A stretch of 64,000 bases of DNA. It comes from Rutstroemia sp. NJR-2017a BVV2. Its lineage: Eukaryota; Ascomycota; Leotiomycetes; Helotiales; Rutstroemiaceae. The notes under the pieces were generated by a model that worked only from the letters and a program-made list of their open reading frames with translations, had not been told where the DNA came from and searched no databases. Position numbers and translations under genes: made by a program. Where the stretch lies: positions 186,001 through 250,000 of the forward strand of contig NJPS01000045.1 of NCBI GenBank assembly GCA_002946415.1. Direction: 5' to 3'. Position 1 is the stretch's first letter; each line of letters begins with the position of its first letter. This document shows, piece by piece, positions 29,112 to 40,152 of the stretch.

Positions 29112-32100
29112 GTGACGAATCGCAATGAAGGCCGAAGGCGTACCCATATCTGCATACTTATCCTTGTCGGAATCCACTGCCACTGTGGTACGAATCGCAC
29201 ATTTCGACGGAGCGCTGCGTGATCTACGCTCTTCTATCGAATACATTTCGTGCTGCGCTTTTGGTGAGCATTTGCTCTGTAAAACGATTCTTGGGTGGTG
29301 GAGGTGCTGGATTCATCGAGTCCCGCAAGATGTTGCATCTATGCTTCCAGCATCGAGTTCGTCGGTCATATTGTTAGGAAGTTCTACCGATGGGCGATTT
29401 ATCACGAGAACAGCCGAGACTGGGCATGCACGCCATTCATGCACCCTTTAACGAGAGGAAGAACCCAGAACAAGAACCTAGGACAAGAACCTAGGGCCGA
29501 TGCGCAAGATGTTTGACAGAAAGGTTATTAACATTACTTCCAATCGCAACCGCACTCGCAACCCCACCGTACCATACCCTCGGTTTCTCATCTTAAATGC
29601 CGAGGATATCTCAGACCCGAAATTCCAACTGTTGCACATCTGCAAATCACCTTACCCGAGGTAGTTGAACTCAATTTGCAGATTGACGAAGCTTTGTTTT
29701 GTTGCAGGTCTTTGCCTTCTATCCGAAGACATCGGGAATCTTCTAGCTCTTCTCGGAAGTGGAAGCTGTTAGTTTGGTGATGGGCTTCGGAAGGATGAAG
29801 TAGCCGATTTCTATTCGAACAATACTGCAGACGAAAACCTACGAGCATAGTTGGGACATTGCTGAAGAAGCACAACTTGATCACACATGCAAGCCTGAAG
29901 GCAAGGCCGCATGAGCAACTGAGAGAAGACATCTGCCTTGCGACTGGGTAGTCACCATGGAAGTGCCTACTATCTCTTGGCTTAATGTTGGGTGTTCAGT
30001 ACATGCACCCGCGAGCTTGAGAGGAGGTCATGACAGACATTGCCGACCCGTGTCCGCCATGATCTGTCGTTTGGGTAGGACTTGATGATGACCTGATACC
30101 ATGGTAGACCGTGCAACAAGACAAGTAGTTCAGGATGTCGAGTCTTTATTGGGATGATCTTCTAGCACCTAGAATGTTCTTGAAAGTCTATTCAATTGAC
30201 GTGAACTCTGCAAAGTTATTCAAGCCCAAACTTGCTATGCTACCAAATAGGTAAGTGGTTTGCTTTTCCTATCACTCAAGCGTCTGTCTTCCTTTTTATA
30301 TCCTTTCATCCATCTACTTATCGACCGGATATTAAATTGGGCTCTGAGACAAAAAGTTTTTCCATGTCACTTGGCTCTCATTCCATCCGAAAAGCAAATT
30401 TCTCGCCCATGTCCTTTCTATTTAGATCCTCCGCTACTCCATGCTTTGGTTCTTCATGTTCTGTGTGCGTACATCTACTGTATCTTCTCTAGCGAATATT
30501 ATCTTCCCATGGGCCCTTATCTAAACGACCCGAGTTTGGGATGGTTCATGGAGCGGTTATTGCTATTTCAGTGGGAGGAGGGGAGAATAGCAAACTTAAT
30601 TGATCACATACTTCCTTGCAAATCACTTTTGGATTGGATGATGTCGCTATGCTTATGTCTCATCGTGACTGGTGCCGGGCAACTCTTTCACAACATAGAT
30701 CCATTTGGCTTAAATATTCTGGGGCCTCTGCGCAGTCATTTCTTCGCACCTAGTGTAATCTTACTATACGTCTGGGTCTTCCACTTCATCTACATGTAGC
30801 TCTTCTACTCCCTAATCATACGCAACGCTCAGTTTAACAGTAGAGAAGTGATAACGATCTTCTGATCAGTTTCGGGGCCACGAATTTGCTGTGACTGTGA
30901 ATCATTTCATCTGGCATATAGTCTAGTACTGACCACAGGTCTCTGACTGAAGACACAACCTCATGGCCAGTCACTATATTTGTTACTTGGAACGTATCTG
31001 ACTGAGCTACAAAACGCGTTGAGCGATCCTAGCAGTTCTCTAGAGACCAGGAGTCTGGCACACGGGCAAGAAGTCCTGCATATGGGTAGACTCTTCATTC
31101 GGCGGTGTACGAAACTAGTAGGAACAAAACTAGACGTGCACACCATCGGGCTCCGCGTGTCGAAAGGAGTGAAGCTCAGCATCGTAACATTTTCGAAGAC
31201 CTCAAATTCTTAGTCCTTGGAACAATAGAGAAGATATTCACACGCAATATTAATTCTCCGTGCCTCTGGGCATATCCCAATTGTTCTTCAACCCTGTTCG
31301 CGCGATTTCGTAACTTCCAGGTCGTATAGCCTCGAAGAGAAGAAGCACAGAAATCACCCCAACGGCACATCGCCTGTCCCCTATCTGGTACATTTTAACC
31401 TCACTCCGTCCCTGGCTTCACCAGACCGGAGGCGCAGAGAACAAAAGGGACAAGTGATCGAGCGAGCAAAGCATCAGTCACAATCCCCACAAGAGTACAA
31501 CTACGATACAGGCCTATGTTTCTCCAGGAGACCTCTTTGATACACTACGTTCGATACAATTGAGAGAATGTTGCATTTGCACCAGCTGAGAAAGTTATGT
31601 ACTACCAAACAGCCCCGTGTTCAAAGGCTTTATAGCGATAAAAGAATTATATATGTTTCAGATTCCAGGTACTCGAAGTGCCCTTGCCCTACCCGACAAA
31701 TTTAAAACAAGCACCTCGACCAGACTGCTATCTCAGTCCTGACGCTTGCCAACTCGTTAACGCTGCAGTTAATGAAGATCCAACATGAAGTATTCTTAGT
31801 CATTTACTCGTGTTCTTTCAACACAAGAGCCACACATTCTTTTCGCCACCCCGCAGATCTCATCTGACGTAGCCAATCCCTGCAAACAGCCCCGCACTTC
31901 TGGAAATGGTAATTGGACCTCTCACAGAACCCACGTCAAGCTCACATCGACGGCATTACCAACGTGAGTATCTGATTCCACAGATACACTGGATGAATTC
32001 GAATGAAATCGTCTGATCGTTTATTTCCCTGTCAATAAGGAAGACACCCGACAAATTCCCCGCTTGAGTAACATTCCCACCGAGAAAGTATTCTCCGCGG

Positions 32101-32599
32101 CCATTCTAAACTATCCGCAGTGACTTATCTAAGTTATCCTGGCCATCAATTGAATACGGGCGTAAGCTGTCGGAAGCTGAGAGCGAAGGCTTGCACTTTA
32201 CCTCCTTGTTCCACATATCGATAGACCTCATAATCTACGCCCATACCGTGCCGGTCCCAACCGGCGCATCTAAGACGTTATTCAACTCCTGCCCGTGTCT
32301 TGCACATGACATATCACGAGACCCGAGGCAAAGCTTCTATCACTTAATCAAGACCAAAGATCTTGTTGCTTCATCCTAGTTCCTCCAGCCTCAGCCTCTT
32401 GAGCAATTCTACTCGCTAAACTCCTTTCACGTTGTCGGACCATTCCTATCACTCAACTAGCCCATCCGCATATCTCTCCCGCGAAAATTCCGCCAAAGTG
32501 TCTCCTCTACGCCGACGGCTCTCAACCTCCCCCTTCTCCCTCTTCTCCCCCCGCCCCCTCCTCATTAACCTCAACCGGCTCCTCCACCATCCCATCACC
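29112..32599. other. 3.5-kb gene-free tract upstream of the PIMT gene
   Basis: No gene can be supported. Several frames of 60-180 codons exist (for example around 29125-29450 and 30260-30799), but they overlap one another in competing frames and show no recognised motif. A short direct repeat, AAGAACCTAGG, occurs twice near 29473-29495. The last 250 bases before 32600 are pyrimidine-rich, as expected for the promoter and leader of the downstream gene. Confidence 0.5.
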
Positions 32600-33952
32600 A
32601 TGGCCTGGACATGTTCCGGCTCCAGCAATGCGGAGCTGATATCTAACATGTGGCACGAGAAACTCATCCGCAGCGAACGGGTCAGGGACGCTATGCTTGC
32701 GGTATGTTTTTGCACATTCTTTCCTCCTTTCTCAACTTCTCGTTATTTCTTTCACCATGCCCTTCTCTGGATGCTACTGCCTTCATACCTTACGTCATGA
32801 GCGTTTTCTCCATCTTCCATCTCCCATCTCCCATCACCAGACATCTTCAGCCCTTATTCAACTATTGAACGAACGTACCAAAGCTCTGCCACCAACCTAT
32901 CATACCTTTCCCCTCCTCATTCATCCTTCTTTTCTCCCCTCTTTCTCAGCCGTTTTCCTCCTCAACTAACAAAACCACCAGGTCGACCGCGCACACTACA
33001 CCCCACCGCAGTCCAGCCACCTCGCCTACGAAGACTCCCCCCAAGTGATCGGCTACGGCGCCACCATCTCCGCCCCGCACATGCACGCCGCTGCGGCCGA
33101 ATACCTGCTCCCGTATCTCGGGCCCGGCAAACGCGTGCTGGACATCGGCAGCGGGAGCGGGTATCTGACTGCCGTGCTAGGCGAACTGTGTTTTGGTTCG
33201 GCTACCGGTAGCGGGAGGGGGAACGGGAGCAGCAAAGAAGGGAGTGCCAAGGGAAAAGGAAAGGTAGTAGGACTGGAACATATCCGCGAACTGCAAGAGA
33301 TGGGGGAGACGAATATGCGGAGGAGTGAGACGGGGAGAAAATGGTTGGAGGAGGGGTTGGTGAAGTTCGTGGTGGGGGATGGGAGGAAAGGGTTAGTGGA
33401 GGAGGGAAAGGGAATTCAGGGGGTGGGTGAGGAGGAGAATGACAATGGTTGGGATGCAATACATGTAGGGGCGGCGGCGGCCGAGATCCATCAACCGTTG
33501 ATTGATCAACTGAGAAGGCCTGGTCGGTGAGTGCAGAGTTTTCTTGCATTCCGGTTTGCTGATTTTGCTGCATCCAATCCGGTATCAGCCCTCCCCGAGT
33601 CGTGTTCATAATTCCCCCCCTCCTCCAATCCAATCCAATTCAATCGAGTCCAGTCCAGTCCATTCCAGTCCAATCCAACATTACCCCCCTCATTTCTCAT
33701 CTATCCAGCCCAATTATCTATGCACACACCTCGATATCCACATGCAATCCCATCCTAAGAAAGTTCACCAGCTAACCACTGCATGACGTTTCCCCGCCAT
33801 ACAGAATCTTCATACCAGTCGAGGCCCCCAACGGCGGCCAACACATCTGGGTCGTGGACAAAGACGTCGAGGGGAAGATCACAAAGGAGAAATTGTACGG
33901 CGTGCGCTACGTACCTCTGACCGATGCACCACCTGCATCATCGGGGAGATAG
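32600..33952 (+). CDS. Protein-L-isoaspartate O-methyltransferase
   Basis: Repairs isoaspartyl residues in aged proteins using S-adenosylmethionine. Three exons, 32600-32701, 32982-33526 and 33805-33952, give 264 residues. The introns are unusually long for this window (280 and 278 nt). The N-terminus is typical (NAELISNMWHEKLIRSERV). The YTPP and IGYGATISAPHMHA motifs lie at 40-71, and SAM-binding motif I LDIGSGSGYL at about 87-96. The C-terminal block FIPVEAPNGGQHIWVVDKD is encoded by exon 3. Compared with the usual length of about 225 residues, the extra length comes from Gly/Ser/Lys-rich insertions after motif I (about 105-127) and near 170-180. The first in-frame ATG, in a CACCATGG context, is at 32600. 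Confidence 0.93.
33624..33679 (+). repeat. Pentanucleotide repeat inside PIMT intron 2
   Basis: Imperfect repeats of TCCAA/TCCAG (period 5) in the second intron of the methyltransferase gene. They explain part of the intron's unusual length. Confidence 0.8.
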
Positions 33953-34852
33953 CCATGATAGTGATGTGATGCGTGCGTATGCATTTGTTGTTTTTTCCTT
34001 GGAGCTTGAATGGATGGATGGAGCTACCTATGAAGTAATGCCTACTACCTTATCATTTTTATTTTGATCCAATTCGATGACCTGACAGCTCCAATGACGG
34101 TTGACATAAGAGGACTGAGGGAATAATTTTTTAAGAAAAAGCCGCTGTACTACAAAGTGTTGATGTGCTGGACCATTGCGCGTGCGTTCTACGTTGTAGA
34201 TAGCTATTTTACTTTTTTCATACGCAGCATAGCGATAGTATAGTAGCAATAGCAATAGCAACAACCTTAGCATAAAAAACGATCAATCAATCGATCGTTT
34301 CCGCATGCATAACCTCGAGTCCCAATTTACCTTACCTACCTACCACTCTCGAGCTCTCCTCACCCAACCCATCTGCTGCCCGCCTACCGTTAGTTGAACC
34401 TCCAACTTTTAACCTTCCCACTATACCACAATAAGAAAACAGTGACCCGGCCCACGCGCCGAATTAGTGGAAAAAAAAAGAGGAACCTCAACTCCACACC
34501 CCAAAATAAAAACAGTGAGGGGTGAGCGAAACGAAACAAAAAAGGGTGACTGCGAATCTGAGCGTGAGAGAGAAAAGCATGGCAGAAGAACAAAGATCGA
34601 TCGATCTGCAAAAAGCTCCGAACGAACGAACGAAGCCCCCCCCTCCTCCCCCATGATCCCATCCCATCCCATCATCTCCTCGCAGGCAGAAGTACAAAAG
34701 AACAACAAGAAGAAAAAAAAGAAACTCCAACCCACCATCTATCTCACCAAACCTACAATAGAAATTCCAGATCCGATCTACCAATTCTCATCTAGATCTG
34801 TGCCGCGCTGCCCCCCCCATACCCGCTTCGCCGGCAAATAGGAAAAAGGTCC

Positions 34853-34872
34853 AGAGCAGAGCAGAGCAGAGC
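34853..34872 (+). repeat. GCAGA pentamer repeat
   Basis: Four to five tandem AGAGC/GCAGA units in the gene-free tract. Confidence 0.8.
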
Positions 34873-35047
34873 ACCCAGTAAGACAACACAGGGTAAGGGG
34901 CAGACGAACCGAAAAAACAGAGGATTGACAAGACAGCAATGTAGTTATGCATGCTCTCACGTCACTGTTTCTAAAGATTTCGGTCCCAATTTGGTATTTG
35001 CGGTAGGTAGGTAGGTAGCTTGCGCATACCCCCCAAAGGAGATCGGC

Positions 35048-35073
35048 GGGGGGAGGGAGGGAGGGAGGGAGGG
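35048..35073 (+). repeat. GGGA repeat, potential G-quadruplex
   Basis: A run of six G followed by five GGGA-type units on the plus strand. Six G-tracts of at least three separated by single A fits the strict intramolecular G-quadruplex rule with one-base loops. Confidence 0.8.
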
Positions 35074-35753
35074 AGCTATAGCTTTGCTGTTATTGTTTTC
35101 TCCCAATCTCCTATCTGGATGCAGAGACTCACTTACGGTAAAACCATGCTCTTTTTTTAAATTCTTCCGTCCCCGTTCGGCGACGCGGCAGCAGTTCACG
35201 ATATACTATACGGGGGAGTTGCGGCCCCGCAAAGCTTCGCTTTCACTGACCTTGCACTGCAAAATTGGCTTACTCGTACCCGTACCCTTACCCCCATGTT
35301 ATTGTATTTGGAAGGATGGGATTGGGACAGGCATGGGCGTTGCCAAAAGGGCGAATGTTGCGAATGGGGAATTTGGCTGGGAGGATGCGCACTGTGCATG
35401 TGAGATGCGCTGCACTTACTGGGGAGACACAGCACTGTACCGATCGTGCTTTTTGGTTGATCGGAGCTTTTTATGGGTGGGTGGGTAAGCAAGCAAGCAG
35501 AACTGCTTTTGGCTTTTCGCGCTTGCATCTGAGAAATTGGGCTGTGCGGTCGGATTATTGGCTTGAGGGGTGGGTGATGTACTTCGTAGGTAGGTTAGGT
35601 TCGAGGTAAGGAGGGAGGTTCGGTACAGATACCTATGTCCGTGGCTAAGTCCGATACTTGGGTATTTCGCAGAGTGAGAAACAGAGGGAGAAACACACAA
35701 ACACGCCCGCGGAACAAAAGGGGGGAATATTGTGTGATGTAATTCGACAGCAC

Positions 35754-35786
35754 CCAGTGCCCAGTACCCAGTACCCAGTACCCAGG
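35754..35786 (+). repeat. CCCAGTA heptamer repeat
   Basis: About four and a half tandem copies of CCCAGTA, the first with a G for A substitution. Confidence 0.85.
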
Positions 35787-38700
35787 CTTTCAGACATTTG
35801 AACAGAATAGCAATAGTTAGCAATTCCCAGACTTTATCCTAGAGAACGGAAGGTCCTTTCCCACGTGCTTGTGCAACCCGGAGTTGTTCTGCAAGGTGAT
35901 GCGATCTCACCCAATCGATCTCGCTGCAAATTAAATGAAATGTGAAAAGTGACCAAGATAAGATTTTGATTTTTTTCGCTTTCGCAAGTCGGCATCCAGA
36001 TAGGGAAAAAGTGCCAGACCAAACCAAACTGACTGTTGAACTGGTTCTGCCGTGTGTGCGTAGCGTAGCGAAGCACGATCTAGATAAGCTCCCTGCTAGG
36101 GTGCGTGGAGAACCCGAAATTTTGGGTGCGACTGGTGAGACACTAGGAATTGGGTGGAGGCAGCGCGATACAAGCATGGCTCATGGCTGCGGGAACCTAG
36201 CCCGAGTGGCTTGAGGTTTGTCAACGGACGGGTGGAAGGTTTGCTTGGCTGCGAAATAACTTGGCAGTAAGGAAAAAGTGTGTGTACTAGGCAGTGCAGG
36301 CACGGTACGGTCGGCGTGAAGGCAAATCGTGAGAAATGATACGAATACGAATCATGTGATGGTCGTAGCTAGGACTTGGTGATTGGTTTGGAAGCTCCAA
36401 CTGCCGATGGGTTTGGCTACGACGGCTGTGTTGGTGCGGTATGATGTAGTTTTCTAGAATGTTATGTCATTTTCCACGGGTTCGCTGATCAGACTCCTCC
36501 TTCTGGATGACGGGCCCGGCTTAGCTGAGGGAATTAATGCTTTTCTCCTTTGACGCAACAAGAACCAAAACAAAGACAGCTGCAGTGACTGGCTGGCTAA
36601 TTTGGAATTTGGGTAATTGGGTCTGAAGATATCGCCATTTCTGGCCATCTGCCCATGCAGCTCAGACTCCGCAGAGTCGAAATGGAGCGTAGCTTTGCCT
36701 AGCTTGCCCAAGCTTGCGACTGGCGAGCCCCTCAGGTCTTGGGTGGCCGGAAACCGTACGGAGTAGGTCGTTCTAGCTCCCCAAACTCCCCAGTCTGTGC
36801 AACCCGCTTGCGGACTCTGGGACTCGGGAGTCAGTCACTAGCTGTTTGTCCGTCTCTTTGCCAGAGTTTTTGTTGCATCATAGTGGGGAACCTTTACTCC
36901 GGAAAGGCTGCAAGCTCTGCGATCAGTGTGGAATCAACCTATCAGCTTGCTTGTTACGTATTTGTCAAAATTAACTTCGTCGAGGTCGGGGATTGGCTGT
37001 TCAAGTGTTCGATACCCAACCTAGCTAGAGTTTGGATCGCTGGGTCCTTCGCCCTTTGCCCTTTCGGATCTCATCTATCTGAAGCTCTGGGAACAAGCTT
37101 GAAAGCATCGTTTTGGGGCTGACACCTGCATGGAATCGAGAAATAGCGGCGTCGTTCTCCATCTCGGCAATCTGGTAAAACAGACGTCTGGGCAAGGATG
37201 GCCAGGAGGAATCTCCGACTTGGCTATCGTTGGCCAATGAGGGCATGGGCTCGTTCCACGGAAGAACGATCGGCGAGAATATACACCCGAACAAGAAGGT
37301 CCCAGTTTAGAAAGAACGGGTATCGATCAGAGAAATATCGAAATATCCGATCAGAAGGAAAAAGAAGGGTGAGATGGGCGCGATGATTAGTGATGGCTTA
37401 GTGACGGTATGGCATCCGGTATGGGCTGCTGGCAGGCTAAGGAGGGCAGAGATGGGAATGTGCAAAATGCAATTCCCATTCAAGGATTTGATCATTTCGG
37501 CGATTAAAATGTCTCGAATTCGTATTCGAGTGCGAGAGTAGTCTTGAGATCCGCGTTCCTAGCTTTGCTGGATGTCACTCGTCGTGCGTGAGCTTTGTGC
37601 TTGCTGCTTCTCCAAGGGGAAACCGACCCTTTTATTTGTCCTATCAAGAGCTATCACAACGCCTGGACTGTAAGTCTGTACGTGATGGGATAATTAGAAT
37701 ACAGTTCCATTCCTGGGCCTAGGACGAGGTGAATTGCAGTAGATAAATAAATATGAAATGTCCCTCCATATTTGGAAGAGAAAACGATCCAAAGTTATCA
37801 GACTTTCTGTGTCTCTCCGTAACCTTACTGTACAGAATTTCCATCCAGAGCAATACATTGTATTGTATACATTGTATACAGCCGTATTCACCCGTACCCA
37901 CCTGCTGCGCCGTACAACTATATAGCAGCGACTTCTTACCTCCCCATCCGTCCACGCTCGACTCTCGACTCTGCATTTCACGATTCACACGATTGCCAGC
38001 TGTCGTCTGCGAAAAGCTCGATTTATTCCGACTGCCCCATTAAGAAAAAACGCTTCTTTGATCTCACGAAATCGGGACTAAGATTGCCGTGCCCTTGTCC
38101 GTTTCGCCAAAGTTGCGATTGCGGTCGCCATTTCCCCAGTCGCCAGTCGCCAGAGAGGGGAAGAAAAAAGGCTTTTCTTCGATCCCAACAACCTTCGTCA
38201 AAAGTGGCTGCGAATCGCGAGGTTACATACCAGAGCCACGTTTTAGCCCAGACAAGAGAACAAGACAACAAGAAATCGTCGGAATTTCCAAGATCCCAAG
38301 CCAAATCTAGCTATTAATTTGATCTTCACAAAAGAATTTCTTTTTCTAATCGCTTCCTCGACCCAACTTGATTTAATCTCTGGACCTCTTTTTATTTGTT
38401 TGCTTCCTTGCGGAGTATATCAATTAACGTCAATTCTATCCGTCACGTCCGTCACGGAAGCTGTCTTTCTGGAGCTTGAGCTTTACTACTGCTACTGCCT
38501 ACTGCTGCTCCATCTCACCCACGCCCGCATCTGTACCCGCACCCCCATCCTTCACAAAGCTTTACGATACTTCCCTATATACTCGGCTCCTGCTCTGCGT
38601 CAGAACCCAGATCCCTACCCATTCCCACTCAACGCTTGAAGCTTTTATTGTTTCAAATATCTCATACCCTCTCAATCCCCTCTTCTTCCCTTCACTTGTC

Positions 38701-38789
38701 AAACTGTGCTCGGATCAATCCAAATATCACTTCGACATACAACCATCTCGACATCCTCATACAAACCGTCGACATCAATCATCGCCACC

Positions 38790-40152
38790 ATGCCTGTCAT
38801 CCGGACGCCTATTAGGCCGGTCAAGGTGAATACTTCCTCACCGTTCTCTCTCCATTAACATAGGATAGAAGTTATTGACCTCTTCTCATTAGACCGTAAG
38901 ATCTCATGAGGAGAACAAGGAGCGTGCATTCATTGCTGCCTCCAGAAGAAGCGACCGAAGCCTAGAAGCACGAGTCGAATCAGCACGAAAGGCTTCAGAG
39001 ATACACAAACAAAGAACCGGTCGCGCCTTGAAGGTCACCGAGCATGATGTCGCCAATGAAGAAATGTACGAGGAGGAGGACGATGGAATTAACCGATTCG
39101 CAATGCAACTCCCCTACCATCTCCACACCGGCACCCTCGGAGATAAGTTCTCCGCATACCTATCCGCCAATGTCGGTATCCGAAGGCAGCTTGATGAGGC
39201 CTTGCGATCATCTTATTCATTCGCACCAGATCAGAGCCAGATGTCCAATCCTATGCAAGGATATAACCCAATGTTCAATCCAAACCAGACGACAATGTCC
39301 AACGCGACACTCAACAATGGGCAAGGCATCCCCACATCAGCACGAGGTCCGATGTCAGGTCCCATGGTGAATCAAATGACACCACCAATGATGAACCAAG
39401 TCCAAACTTCATCGAAGCCTCAGTCATTCCAACGTCCCATGAACTTCCGCACCTCTCCTTACCCAACTCAGCAACAGAGGTTTCAAGCACCACACAAAAG
39501 GTCTTCCTCTTTTGCCGTTCCGAGCCCAATGAATACAGCTGAATCTGTTCAAGATGATACCAGACGATCTTCGATGCCCGTCGTTACCGCCAGTCACCAC
39601 ACCTCAGTCAACGGCTCTCCTGCCGCCTCTCCTACCGCCATGACGAATGGCCAACAATCCTTCTCGCCTGTCTCTACAGCGTCTCCTCTCAGTCAAGTTT
39701 CAGCACCGACGAACACATTCTCTCCAAGCATGGGCCAGACATTCAACTATGGACACATGAATGGCCAAGATGCCTTTCCTTTGAGCACTGCTCTGTCAGC
39801 AAATGACCAAATGGCGCTGGGTTCTGCCATTTCACCAGACAGTTTCCTGATGGCTGGAAGTCATAACCTGCCACAATATCAAGGCCCTAGTGCCTACCAC
39901 TCATTCCAAAACGCAATAGCCGTCGGCAAGGGAGGTCAGATGTATCCAAGTTACGAGGGACTAAACTCGACGCTTGCACCATCAGCCCCATCAAGCCAAG
40001 GTCAACTTTCTCAAACTGAGGAATCCCCTGTCTTTTCATACGATTCTTTCTTCGGAAACGAAGAGACTCCCCTCACTGAAGGCTGGAATGACTTTGATTT
40101 CCTCATAGACCCGAATGCGTGGGAAGAGCCACAGCCACAACCAGCAGCTTAA
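38790..40152 (+). CDS. Uncharacterised Q/N/M-rich low-complexity protein
   Basis: Function not recognised. Two exons, 38790-38825 and 38893-40152 (67-nt intron, donor GTGAAT, acceptor ATTAG), give 431 residues. The first exon encodes only MPVIRTPIRPVK. Residues 13-75 are charged and helix-like (RSLEARVESARKASE, then DVANEEMYEEEDD) and look like a conserved domain; residues 76-125 contain GTLGDKFSAYLSANVG. From about 130 on it is dominated by Met, Asn, Gln, Ser and Pro, with repeats of the type MxxPM, and resembles prion-like or activation regions of fungal regulators. The C-terminus is acidic and aromatic (GWNDFDFLIDP), as in transactivation segments. A nuclear regulator is plausible but inferred. 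The ATG sits in a CACCATG context. Confidence 0.8.

Larger units (their letters stand above)
33953..38789. other. 4.8-kb gene-free tract upstream of the Q/N-rich protein gene
   Basis: Between the PIMT stop and the next plus-strand start. It is rich in simple repeats: GCAGA units (34853-34872), a GGGA run (35048-35073), GTAG units near 35003-35020, and CCCAGTA heptamers (35754-35786). TACGGAGTA occurs at 36757 and TACTGTA at 37826. The last 700 bases are pyrimidine-rich and look like promoter plus long 5' leader. No ORF has recognisable features. The length is typical of promoters of developmental regulators in these fungi, but that is inference. Confidence 0.5.

Noticed and set aside
29125..29516. 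Overlapping frames after the Mrx7-like gene as remnants of a degraded enzyme
   Set aside because: No recognisable motif in either frame; a glycine-rich stretch in one frame is not part of a complete nucleotide-binding signature.
30232..30799. Two overlapping plus-strand frames (86 and 179 codons), hydrophobic, as a possible membrane-protein gene
   Set aside because: The frames compete over the same bases, composition follows a pyrimidine-rich strand, and no motif or convincing splice structure was found.
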